This document shows, piece by piece, positions 26,277-34,215 of a stretch of DNA of 64,000 nt. The DNA comes from Nocardioides sp. (GTDB lineage: Bacteria > Actinomycetota > Actinomycetes > Propionibacteriales > Nocardioidaceae), in assembly GCA_030145945.1 (NCBI GenBank), contig JASLDK010000119.1, positions 1-64,000 on the forward strand. The letters are read 5' to 3'. Numbering within the stretch: the stretch's first letter is position 1; every line of letters begins with the position of its first letter. The notes beneath the pieces were generated by a model. The model searched no databases. It was not told the DNA's origin and saw only the letters and a list, made by a program, of their open reading frames with translations. The translations under genes were made by a program, and so were the position numbers.

Positions 26277-28144
26277 GGGCGGACTCCGATCGTGCGGCTG
26301 GTCGGCGGAATGACGTTGGTGCGGGAGCTCGCGGGCACGGCGTGGAGCCGGGAGACGCTGGGGATGACGTGGGTGCGCTCGGGCGGGGTGGGGGCGGGTC
26401 TCCCGATCCGCCCGGGCGGTGCGACCACGCTGGTCGTTGCGACAGGGCCGGTGATCGTGGCCGAGCGTTGCGTATCGACCTGACCGGCGCTCGCTGCGGA
26501 TGACGTGGTGGCGGCAGGGCCGGTCAGGTCAACACTGACCCCGGCCCCGACGCTGCCTGCCGGTGCGGCCGTAGTGGTCACGGCGACAGGGCCGGTGATC
26601 GTGGTGGCGCTGGCTGCGGTGACCGTGCCCGCGGGAGCAGTGCTCAAGGTGAGGGCCACGGGTCCGGCGACCGCGATGGATCGTTGCGCGGACACGGTCC
26701 CAGCGGGTGCGGTGGTGGTGGCGGTCGCGGCGGCACCGGGGATGCTGATGGACCCGCCTGCCGAGATGCCGCCCACGGGAGCATCTGCGGTGATCGTGGC
26801 TGCGGAGCCGGTGACGATCGCCGAGCTGGTCGCAGTAACGGTCCCGGCAGGAGCGGCCGTTGCACTGGTGGCGACCGGGGCAAGCACCGCGACGGTTCGG
26901 GTCGCGGTGATCGTCCCGGCGAGCGCGAGCGTGGTGATGGTCGGCAGTGGGCCTGCGACTGCTTCGCCATGACCGACGACAACCGTTCCGGCCAATGCGG
27001 CAGCGGCGGCTGTCGCTGCGGGTCCGCTGATCGTCGGGTTGCGGGTGACCGAGAGGCTGCCCGCCGGTGCGGAAGCGGCGCCGGTCGCAGCGGGTCCGGT
27101 CACGGCTGTGGAGATGTTGACCGTTCCGGCCGGGGCTACTGCCGTGAGTACGGCGGCAGGCCCGGTCATGGTGACGTTGTCGGCGGCGGCCACCGTGCCC
27201 GCCAGTGCGAGGGCGGTCACGGCTGCTGCTGCGCCGAGGATGGTGGCGCCACCGGTTGCTGACACTGACCCGGCAGGGGCACCGATAAGGGCGGAGGCCA
27301 CGGGACCGGCCAGCGCGGGGTTGCGCGTGGCGCTCACGGCGCCTGCGGGAGCGCCAGCAATGGTGGTGCCGATGTCACCAGCGACGGCTGCGGAGCGTTG
27401 CACCGACACGGACCCGTTGGGAGCGGCGGTCGTCGTGGTGGCGACCGGGCCGCCGATGGTGGCCGTGCGGGTGGCGGCGACAAGGCCTGCGGCTGCTGCC
27501 GTTGCGGAAGTCGCGACGGGTCCGGCGATGGTGACCGGGAAGGTTGCGGTGTAGGTCAGTACGACGATGCCGGGAGCACCTGCGGCGCCGTTGTTGCCAG
27601 CGCCCGAGTTGCCGCCCGAGGCGCCGCCACCGTAGACATTGCCGGTCTGGCCGACGCCGCCTCCGCTGCTGGCCTTGGTGGCGCCGCCGTAGGGTCCAGC
27701 GCCCGCACCGCCGGTTGCGTTGGTGGCGCCGCTGATCGCGGTGCCCCCGGAGGAGCCGCTTGTTCCGGTCCCGCCAGTACCTCCGGTGCCGCCTGCGCCT
27801 GCCGCGCCGCCAAGGCCGCCGCGGACGCCGCCCTTACCGGCCTTGGCGGTGACGAGTGAGGCAAAGACGGAGTCGCCGCCATCGCTGCCATTGGTGCTGC
27901 CCGCGTTGCCTGCCGAGCCACCCGCGCCTACGACGACCGAATAGTTCGTTCCCGGCACCACTGACGCGCTGGCAAAGATCCGGTACTCGGCGCCGCCGCC
28001 ACCGCCGCCGCCGGGGTTGAGGCCACCGCCGCCGCCCGAGCCTCCGCCGCCTGCCGTGCACTCGACCGTGACGGAGGTGACGCCGGTCGGGCAGGTCCAT
28101 GTGTAGGTGCCCGCGGTCGAGTAGGTATCGGTCGTCACGGGCAC
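26273..28144 (-). CDS. Tail fibre-like protein with Gly-rich head and 24-residue tandem repeats
   Basis: 623 residues, GTG start. Residues ~1-195 form a glycine-rich domain with collagen-like GAAGAGGTGGTGGTGTSG runs, as in phage fibre-tip adhesins. Residues ~205-585 are about 15 tandem repeats, nearly all 24 residues long, with consensus GPVAT-TTAAPAGTVSA-RSATI (a gap marks variable sites). The C-terminus is short and Arg/Pro/Ser-rich. Such repeats suggest a stacked beta structure. It probably contacts the host surface. Confidence 0.7.
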   Translation of the reverse strand: MPVTTDTYSTAGTYTWTCPTGVTSVTVECTAGGGGSGGGGGLNPGGGGGGGAEYRIFASASVVPGTNYSVVVGAGGSAGNAGSTNGSDGGDSVFASLVTAKAGKGGVRGGLGGAAGAGGTGGTGGTGTSGSSGGTAISGATNATGGAGAGPYGGATKASSGGGVGQTGNVYGGGASGGNSGAGNNGAAGAPGIVVLTYTATFPVTIAGPVATSATAAAAGLVAATRTATIGGPVATTTTAAPNGSVSVQRSAAVAGDIGTTIAGAPAGAVSATRNPALAGPVASALIGAPAGSVSATGGATILGAAAAVTALALAGTVAAADNVTMTGPAAVLTAVAPAGTVNISTAVTGPAATGAASAPAGSLSVTRNPTISGPAATAAAAALAGTVVVGHGEAVAGPLPTITTLALAGTITATRTVAVLAPVATSATAAPAGTVTATSSAIVTGSAATITADAPVGGISAGGSISIPGAAATATTTAPAGTVSAQRSIAVAGPVALTLSTAPAGTVTAASATTITGPVAVTTTAAPAGSVGAGVSVDLTGPAATTSSAASAGQVDTQRSATITGPVATTSVVAPPGRIGRPAPTPPERTHVIPSVSRLHAVPASSRTNVIPPTSRTIGVRP

Positions 28145-28171
28145 CCCCTGCTAGATCAGCGACGGAATGGG

Positions 28172-28612
28172 TCAGGAGGCGGTCAGTGTGGCGACACCGG
28201 AGGCGTTGATGGTCAGGGTGAAGGTTCCGGACGCGCTGGTCTGGGTGCCGCCGAAGTCCCAGTACGCGATCGGGATGTTCGTCGAGTCGGTGCCTCCCTG
28301 CGCGTCGTAGAACACCGCGTAGGCAGCCGAGATCGACGAGGAGGTCCATGCCGGGTCGGCACAGTCGAAGGTGGTCACGTTGCCCGAGGTGGCGACCGTG
28401 ACCGAGGCGAGCGCCTGCCCACCAGCGGTGTAGCCGGTTCCGGACGCCTCGGTGCCAGCGGCCTTCACGTCGGCCATCGTGGCGTGAGTGTTGGCGAAGG
28501 TGTACGCCGAGAACAGGGCCACCTTCAGCGAATCGGTAGCCAGGTTGACGCCCTTCTTGATGGCGGACTCCTGGAACTTCGGGTAGACGTGAGCGGTCAC
28601 GGCCATGGTCAT
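28172..28612 (-). CDS. Minor structural/tail protein
   Basis: 146 residues, beginning MTMAVTAHVYPKFQESAIKK. It is rich in Thr/Ala/Gly and beta-strand-like, with the pattern of actinophage proteins that follow the lysis genes and may cap or decorate the fibre. AAGGAG precedes the ATG at 28612, which overlaps the stop of the upstream gene (ATGA). No motif for an enzyme was found. Confidence 0.6.
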   Translation of the reverse strand: MTMAVTAHVYPKFQESAIKKGVNLATDSLKVALFSAYTFANTHATMADVKAAGTEASGTGYTAGGQALASVTVATSGNVTTFDCADPAWTSSSISAAYAVFYDAQGGTDSTNIPIAYWDFGGTQTSASGTFTLTINASGVATLTAS

Positions 28613-28851
28613 GCTCCTTCGAGGTTGGTCGTACTGGTGGGTCGGAGGTGTCGATGGAAGGCGGCCAGCCCGGCCGCGAGCAGCCACCGCGAGCCCGGGA
28701 CTGCATCGAGCGCGGGCCGCAGAGTGGAGGCGCAGAGCGTCAGGGGCCGGTCGTCGGTGGACTTGTGCCAGCAGATGCCGTTGACGAGCACGAGGGTGCC
28801 GACGCCGGTCACCCAGAGGCGGCGGGGCGTCACGACTGGTCCTGTCGCCAT
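28609..28851 (-). CDS. Hypothetical phage protein
   Basis: 80 residues (MATGPVVTPRRLWVTGVGTL...) with one mildly hydrophobic stretch near residues 12-24 and another near 54-65. No family recognised. It sits in the lysis region between a tiny Cys-containing ORF and a tail gene, both overlapping it, which supports translation. Confidence 0.55.
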   Translation of the reverse strand: MATGPVVTPRRLWVTGVGTLVLVNGICWHKSTDDRPLTLCASTLRPALDAVPGSRWLLAAGLAAFHRHLRPTSTTNLEGA

Positions 28852-28982
28852 GCGCGCTTCTCTCGAGCCCGTGCCTGATGACGCTCCCGAGGACCTGACT
28901 TCTTCCAGGGCTTCGACTTGCGTTCACAGTGCGAACAGCAGCCGACCTGTTTCGTCGAGCTCAGCCGCAGCATCCGGCTCAT
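28830..28982 (-). CDS. Small basic Cys-containing protein
   Basis: 50 residues. The segment VGCCSHCERKSKPWKKSG has a CxxC-type pair, and the rest is very basic (Arg/Lys/Gln). The ATG at 28982 overlaps the holin stop by 4 nt, the usual junction in this operon, which is why it is called despite its size. Role unknown; nucleic-acid binding is possible. Confidence 0.5.
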   Translation of the reverse strand: MSRMLRLSSTKQVGCCSHCERKSKPWKKSGPRERHQARAREKRAWRQDQS

Positions 28983-29203
28983 GAGGCTGCCGAGTCTTGC
29001 GGTCCGTCCGGTTGCGGCTGATACTGGTCGGCGTTGGGGATCGCCCAGGTCGCCACGGCGGTGAGTACGGCGGCGGCGATGGTGAGCCAGTGCGCGGCCG
29101 GGTCGTCAGGGCCGAGGACACCGAGCAACGCGGTCACGATCGAGCCGAGCAGGGCGGCGTAGGCCTTGGCGGTGGTGGCGAGGTGGTGCAGCGTCTTGTC
29201 CAT
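28979..29203 (-). CDS. Holin
   Basis: 74 residues with two predicted membrane helices (AAYLLGSIVTALLGVL-like region, about residues 13-30, and TIAAAVLTAVATWAI, about 41-55) and a charged, proline-rich tail. Size and place directly after the lysin cassette fit a small actinophage holin that times membrane opening. It has 4-nt overlaps with both neighbours. Confidence 0.75.
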   Translation of the reverse strand: MDKTLHHLATTAKAYAALLGSIVTALLGVLGPDDPAAHWLTIAAAVLTAVATWAIPNADQYQPQPDGPQDSAAS

Positions 29204-29418
29204 CAGGAGATCTCCTCGGCGTTGATGAGCATGAGGTGCGGGTCGGTCTCACTCACGAGAGACGACGCGCAGGTGACGGTCGGGAAGGTGCTGGGGTACG
29301 GCACGACCGGCGCCGGTACGACGACAGGCCGGGCAGCCTGCTGGGCGACAATGGACTGAAGCATCTGCACCTGAGCTTCGAGCGCGACGATCCGCTCAAG
29401 GAGCTGGGCCTTGCTCAT
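29203..29418 (-). CDS. Small coiled-coil protein of the lysis cassette
   Basis: 71 residues. The first ~30 (MSKAQLLERIVALEAQVQML) form a leucine-heptad coiled coil. The rest is a proline/valine-rich linker and a short polar end. It lies between lysin and holin, overlapping each by 4 nt. It may act as an oligomerising regulator of lysis; no sequence family was recognised. Confidence 0.6.
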   Translation of the reverse strand: MSKAQLLERIVALEAQVQMLQSIVAQQAARPVVVPAPVVPYPSTFPTVTCASSLVSETDPHLMLINAEEIS

Positions 29419-30470
29419 CAGGAGATCTCCTTGCCGTTGAGGTCGGTGGTGTAGCCGAGCAGGGTGAGCCCCCACTGGCGGCGGATGGTGTCGATGTCCA
29501 CGAGGTCGAAGTAGCCGCGCCGCTTGATGTCGGTCGACCAGCACTTGCCGTTGCCCGCGCTGATGGCAATGTGGCCGTGGCTCGAGCTGCCTCCCGACCA
29601 GAAGATCGGCCACCCGGCGGGGATCGCCTTCGGGTCGCTCGTGCGGCGCTTGCCCTTGGCGGCATTCCACGCGCCGATCGCATCCGAGGCCTTGGCGCCG
29701 ATCCCGTAGGCCATCCGGCACCGCTGCAGACACATGCCGACCGCGAACGCAGGACCCTTGCGCGACTGCTCGCCGGCGGCGGCGATGGCCTTGGTGCCCA
29801 TCACCGGAGTCATCGGCTTGGGAGCGGGCTTCGCCTTGGCCGCGAAGTCGAAGGCAACCGCACGATGGTCCGACCCGTACTTGTCCAGTGTGACGGTCTC
29901 GACGATCTGGCAGTTGCGGTAGACCGCGAGGTCGATCCCGTGGCCGACGACGTTCGCGGCGGCGGCGATGGCGATCTCCTTGCGGACTACCCCGGGGCCC
30001 TCGTTGTAGTCGCCCGCGATGACGGTCGGACGCCCGGCCTTGGTCCTGCGGATCAGCCGGACGATCGCGGCACGGGACTCCTTGCGCGGACCGGGGCCGA
30101 ACGGCTGATGCACCGACCCGACCTTCCAGACCTGCCCGTCGAGGACGACTCGGGTCCAGCGGTAGGTGCGGCCGTCGTGCCGAACCCGCGCCTTGGGGCC
30201 GATCCACGCTCGCGCCATCCGCACAGCCAAACCCCGCTTGATCTTGAGGCCCTTGCGCACCAAGATCGCGCACTCGGCCCGCTCGCTGTCGCCCTTGCGA
30301 GGCGCGAACTGGATCACCTGATAGCCGAGACCGGCGAGCGCGCCGTACAGCTTGTACGTCTCCTGCAGGCAGATCACGTCCGGGCGGTAGGCCTTGGTGA
30401 TCGCCTCGATGCCCTTGCGGACAGTAGTCGGGCGAGTGGTGTTGCAGACGTTCCACGTGACAATGCGCAC
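29418..30470 (-). CDS. EEP (DNase-I-like) nuclease fused to Cys/His peptidoglycan hydrolase: endolysin
   Basis: 350 residues from a GTG 5 nt after AGGAGG. Residues 1-210 are an endonuclease/exonuclease/phosphatase (EEP) domain with all usual metal and catalytic positions: TWN (N7), QET (E37), H121, GDYNEG (D154, N156) and GSDHRAV (D201, H202). A proline/lysine linker (about 211-225) leads to an NlpC/CHAP-type domain, residues ~235-350, with GMCLQRC (C247), SSHGHIAIS (H298/H300) and NGKCWSTD. The second part matches actinophage endolysin peptidase/amidase domains. One protein could thus cut both cell wall and nucleic acid, or a phosphoester in the envelope. It is first of an overlapping lysis cassette. 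Confidence 0.82.
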   Translation of the reverse strand: MRIVTWNVCNTTRPTTVRKGIEAITKAYRPDVICLQETYKLYGALAGLGYQVIQFAPRKGDSERAECAILVRKGLKIKRGLAVRMARAWIGPKARVRHDGRTYRWTRVVLDGQVWKVGSVHQPFGPGPRKESRAAIVRLIRRTKAGRPTVIAGDYNEGPGVVRKEIAIAAAANVVGHGIDLAVYRNCQIVETVTLDKYGSDHRAVAFDFAAKAKPAPKPMTPVMGTKAIAAAGEQSRKGPAFAVGMCLQRCRMAYGIGAKASDAIGAWNAAKGKRRTSDPKAIPAGWPIFWSGGSSSHGHIAISAGNGKCWSTDIKRRGYFDLVDIDTIRRQWGLTLLGYTTDLNGKEIS

Positions 30471-30501
30471 GGGTGCCTCCTGTTGGGCAGGGAGAGATCG
30501 G

Positions 30502-30984
30502 TCAGATGTCGGCGGGAGGCTGGGCCAAGATGGCCGTCTCGATCGTCGAGAGCGCCTGTGTGGATGCTTCGGCGGCGTGGCCGACGACGTCGCGCAGCGT
30601 GTGCTCGATCGAGTCAAACCGCTGGTCGCCCTCGCCGAGCCGGTCGTCGATCGAGTCGAGGCGCTTCGTGACCTTGCCGACCTCGGACGCAAGACGGTCC
30701 GGGAGCGTGGGCGGGTTGTTCTCGCCGCCGTTGGCGACCAGCAGGTGCTCGATCGTTCCGACTCGCTCACCCAGCGGCTTCAACTCGGGCCGGGCAGGCT
30801 CACCGGTCAGCGGGTTGGCGGGCACGGCCGCACGGCCGAAGAGCAGATCGTCGAGCGCGCGCTCACGGGCGAGACGCTGCCGAAGCCGCGGCAGACCTCG
30901 GCGCCACCAGCCCAAGCCGCCACCGAGCAGGCCGACAGCAACAGCGAAGGCGGTCAGGTCGTCGTAGTAGTCCGGCAGGTGCAT
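30502..30984 (-). CDS. Membrane-anchored coiled-coil phage protein
   Basis: 160 residues. A short acidic N-terminus (MHLPDYYDDL), one membrane helix (about residues 11-27), a basic stretch, then long amphipathic helices with heptads (LASEVGKVTKRLDSIDDRLG). Such proteins are common beside actinophage lysis genes and may act in lysis timing or as a spanin-like linker; this is inferred. It overlaps the preceding gene by ATGA and leaves 31 bp before the lysin. Confidence 0.6.
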   Translation of the reverse strand: MHLPDYYDDLTAFAVAVGLLGGGLGWWRRGLPRLRQRLARERALDDLLFGRAAVPANPLTGEPARPELKPLGERVGTIEHLLVANGGENNPPTLPDRLASEVGKVTKRLDSIDDRLGEGDQRFDSIEHTLRDVVGHAAEASTQALSTIETAILAQPPADI

Positions 30985-31343
30985 CACGAGCCCACCGGCC
31001 ACGACTTCATGAAGAACACCGTCGCACGGTTGGCGCCCGTGTTCTGAAACACCGTGATCGACCCGTCCGTGTTGATGTTCACGGTTGCCGCGAACCCGGA
31101 GAAGATGCCCGTGTCGGTGATCACCGACGACGGCCGGAACGCAGTCGGGAGACCATTGCCCGCGGTGACAAGCGTCGTGTTCGCGTTGTTGGTCGTGGCG
31201 ATCGTCATTGAGCACCACAAGAAGTTGATGCCGTTGCGGCGGCAGTACTTGATGGTGCCCGCCGTGCCCGCGTGGGTGAGGTTGGTCCAGGCGACATCAC
31301 CCGGGAACGGGTCAGTCGCTCGAGCGCGTCCATCCCATGTCAT
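30984..31343 (-). CDS. Minor tail protein
   Basis: 119 residues (MTWDGRARATDPFPGDVAW...), beta-strand-rich with Thr/Asn-rich loops, no signal peptide or membrane helix. It follows the tail hub gene with a 4-nt overlap, so a baseplate or fibre-associated role is likely. No specific family recognised. Confidence 0.55.
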   Translation of the reverse strand: MTWDGRARATDPFPGDVAWTNLTHAGTAGTIKYCRRNGINFLWCSMTIATTNNANTTLVTAGNGLPTAFRPSSVITDTGIFSGFAATVNINTDGSITVFQNTGANRATVFFMKSWPVGS

Positions 31344-32410
31344 GCCGCCACCCCCACAGCCTTGGCGATCACCGAGGTCAGATCCCGGGCGGCGAGTCCG
31401 ACCGGCGAGAGCGTGATCGCATCGGAGGCCGCGTTGTAGTTGGCCTCGCCGATCACGAAGTCGACGTAGGGCAAGGGCTGGCCCTGCTCGTTGACCACCC
31501 CGTGGAGGCGGACCATCTGCCCGCCGCGGATCATCCACAGCGGCGCCGGAGTGCCCCCCGGGGTGGTGATCTGCCAGTGGTTCGGAGAAACGGGGTTGGT
31601 CCACCCGAGCCGAGCAGCACCAGCGGCGAGCGCCCCGGCGGCCAGGCCGTTGGCCTGCGTCGAGGACAGCACGCCATAGGACGTCGCATCGACCGGCTGC
31701 TGCCGGATCCCGTACTGGCCGCCCGCGACCGTGTCGCCTGCGTGCGCGGTGGCATAGGTGCCGCCCGCGGTCAGGTACCGGACGTAGATGTCCGAGGCAT
31801 AGTCGTCATCGGCGAGCCCGAAGCGTCCCGAGTTCGGCGTCATGTACCAAGACGGCGTCGTCGGATCGGCCGCGGCGTAGACGTTCCCGAGGGCATCGAC
31901 GCCCCACCGCTGCGACTGCGAGAGCGCCCAGGCGTCGAGCAGGTCCGTCAGCTTGTTCAGCGCGTCGGTCTGGTCACCCGAGCCCGCAGACGGGGTGAAG
32001 GCGGCCGAGGAGATCGAGTTCGGACGCTTCCAGCGGAGCCCGGTCGCGATCGCTGCGTCGATGGCCGTGTCCGGCGTCGACGTCGTGTTCCCCGAGCCGT
32101 CAAAGCAGATCATCCCCGCGGCCGTCTTCGCCAGCCCGGTCGCGGTGAAGGACCAGGTCGGCAGCCCGTCGCCATCGGTGTTGATGTCCGGCTGCGCCAT
32201 GATCCCCGCATCGAGAGGGAAGCCACCCGCGCGTACTTCGACATAGCTGCCCATGCGCAGCAGCGGGTTCGCCGAGGTGAGCGGGAGCTGCATCGACCAG
32301 GAGAGGTCCCCGCATCCGCCATCAGCCAGCGTCGACCATGCCAGATCACCCCACGCGCCCACCGTCATCAACGGCCGGGAGTTGACCCACAGGCCCAGAT
32401 CGGTGGCCAT
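31340..32410 (-). CDS. Minor tail / tail hub protein
   Basis: 356 residues, beginning MATDLGLWVNSRPLMTVGAW. Strand-rich N-terminal half, then helix segment TDALNKLTDLLDAWALSQSQ and a C-terminal part with PLWMIRGGQMVRLHGVV, a layout like siphovirus hub proteins encoded after the distal tail protein. Both ends overlap neighbours by 4 nt. Confidence 0.65.
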   Translation of the reverse strand: MATDLGLWVNSRPLMTVGAWGDLAWSTLADGGCGDLSWSMQLPLTSANPLLRMGSYVEVRAGGFPLDAGIMAQPDINTDGDGLPTWSFTATGLAKTAAGMICFDGSGNTTSTPDTAIDAAIATGLRWKRPNSISSAAFTPSAGSGDQTDALNKLTDLLDAWALSQSQRWGVDALGNVYAAADPTTPSWYMTPNSGRFGLADDDYASDIYVRYLTAGGTYATAHAGDTVAGGQYGIRQQPVDATSYGVLSSTQANGLAAGALAAGAARLGWTNPVSPNHWQITTPGGTPAPLWMIRGGQMVRLHGVVNEQGQPLPYVDFVIGEANYNAASDAITLSPVGLAARDLTSVIAKAVGVAA

Positions 32411-34215
32411 CAGGCGACCTTCGGCGCGCGAATCAGCCCGGCCGGGGTGTACGTCAGGCTGATCGCCGCCGGGTTGCCCGAGCCCACGAAGATGTTGACC
32501 ACCTCGCCACCCACGACCTCATGCGAGCCCATCGCCACGATCGACGCACCCGGCATGTAGGCATCCGAGCGGTCCGCTGCCTTGCCGACCCAGATCGTCG
32601 GCACCGGCATATCGAAGGTCGGGCCGTCCAGCCACATGCGGGTGTTCGCGCCGCAGTCGACGATGGACAGCTGTCCGTGGTCCAGGTCGCACAGCCATCC
32701 GTTGTCGAGCGTCAGGGTCGATGATGCGAGCGAGATCTCCACGACACCCGCGGATCCGGCAAGTCCGGCCGGGAGCGCGATGATCCCAGCCTGCGCCATC
32801 TGCCAGGTGTTCGCCGCGGCGATGTTGATCGTGACCGTGCCGGTCTGCACATCGGAGACCGTCGTCCCGGCCACCACGGTCTTTGCCGTCCAGGTGAGTG
32901 TCTTCGCGCCGGTCGAGCTCGCCTGCACCCGGACCGGGAGCCCGTAGCCAGCAGAGGCGATCGCCGAAACGGGGATCTGGAAGCGGTGCGTCGTCGAGAG
33001 CGCCGACTTCTTCCCGCTGTACGCAGTGGTGTCAGTCGAGTCGGCACCGCCATCCACGCGGGTCGGACGCAGGGGAGGCATCGCAACCCCCTGCGCTCGG
33101 GTCGAGTAGGCGATCACCTGGCCGAGCGCCACGCTGCTCTGGTCCGATGGCTTCACGCCACTCACTGCGATCGAGGCAGGTGTGCGGACTGAGCCCTGGA
33201 TCGTGAACTGGCGTGCCACCTCGAGCTGCGTCAGGGTTCCCGGAGCCACCATGTCGGTGCGCGACAGGTCATAGACCTTGACGCCGTTGGTTCCCGCGAG
33301 CGGCGCAAAAGCGAACGCCGCGGTTACCTGGACAGAGTTCAGCGTCCCTGAGAACGGCAGCCACACCGTCGTGCCGGAACTGGCGATCGGCGTCACCGGT
33401 GTTCCATTGATCGAATAGGAGAGCACGGCGGTGGCGCCGTTGGTCGCGTAGCTCGCAGCCTTGACCATCAGGTAAGGAGTTGCGGCCATGTTCTGCGACA
33501 GGCTGGATCGCGTGATCCACTGCGAGTGGGCATAGCTCGACCCAGGGACCTGGCCCATCACGTAGGTGTCGCCGGCGTCGGAGCCCGTCACCGTGGTGGA
33601 CACGCCCGAGCTGGTCCCTCCGGCCCAGTTCGTCGTCGACCCGCAGGTGTCGATGCTCGTCACCGTCGGCGTGACCGGCGAGGAGGACGTAGGGGCCGCG
33701 ATCGTCTCGGTGACCGAATTGTCCGCGAACGCGAACGGCGCGCAAGTCAACTGCAGCAGGATCAACGAGCCCCGAGTGTCCGGGAACAACTCCTTGTAGT
33801 CGTCCCAGTCCGCCTCCGCCAGCGTCGCTGCGGTCACCTTGAACACGCACGGCGGACCGAAGTTCGCCGCCGGCACCCACCGAAACGGAACGATCCGCTC
33901 ATCCCAAGTCGCACGGCACTGACCGACCAGCGCCGCCAGACCCAACGGCACGCCCTCGCCCGGATCAGCCAACGGCCCATCGAGCACCTGCACCGCCACC
34001 GGCAACACCACGTTGTCGTGGCCCGTCGTGATCGCCAGCGCACCATCCTGAAGCGCTGCGACCATCTCCGCGACCCGAACCTCGGGCGCGACCGTCGGAT
34101 TCGTGCCCGCATCCGCGCCAAGTGCGCGCAGCTCGTACTTGCCATCGCTTGAGATGCCGGTCAGCTCCAGCGAGCCGAACCGCATGATCGAGGTGTTGAC
34201 GTCGAAGTCCAGCAT
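32410..34215 (-). CDS. Distal tail / minor tail protein
   Basis: 601 residues. The N-terminal ~170 residues (MLDFDVNTSIMRFGSLEL..., with VGQCRATWDERIVPFRW) look like the distal tail (Dit-type) ring module. The remainder is Thr/Ser/Val-rich and strand-forming with carbohydrate-module character. It directly follows the tape measure gene (4-nt overlap), the standard siphovirus order. Confidence 0.7.
   Translation of the reverse strand: MLDFDVNTSIMRFGSLELTGISSDGKYELRALGADAGTNPTVAPEVRVAEMVAALQDGALAITTGHDNVVLPVAVQVLDGPLADPGEGVPLGLAALVGQCRATWDERIVPFRWVPAANFGPPCVFKVTAATLAEADWDDYKELFPDTRGSLILLQLTCAPFAFADNSVTETIAAPTSSSPVTPTVTSIDTCGSTTNWAGGTSSGVSTTVTGSDAGDTYVMGQVPGSSYAHSQWITRSSLSQNMAATPYLMVKAASYATNGATAVLSYSINGTPVTPIASSGTTVWLPFSGTLNSVQVTAAFAFAPLAGTNGVKVYDLSRTDMVAPGTLTQLEVARQFTIQGSVRTPASIAVSGVKPSDQSSVALGQVIAYSTRAQGVAMPPLRPTRVDGGADSTDTTAYSGKKSALSTTHRFQIPVSAIASAGYGLPVRVQASSTGAKTLTWTAKTVVAGTTVSDVQTGTVTINIAAANTWQMAQAGIIALPAGLAGSAGVVEISLASSTLTLDNGWLCDLDHGQLSIVDCGANTRMWLDGPTFDMPVPTIWVGKAADRSDAYMPGASIVAMGSHEVVGGEVVNIFVGSGNPAAISLTYTPAGLIRAPKVA

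Noticed and set aside
26505..27554. Long plus-strand open frames opposite the fibre gene
   Set aside because: They mirror the 72-bp repeats of the minus-strand gene and have no ribosome site or recognisable protein pattern.
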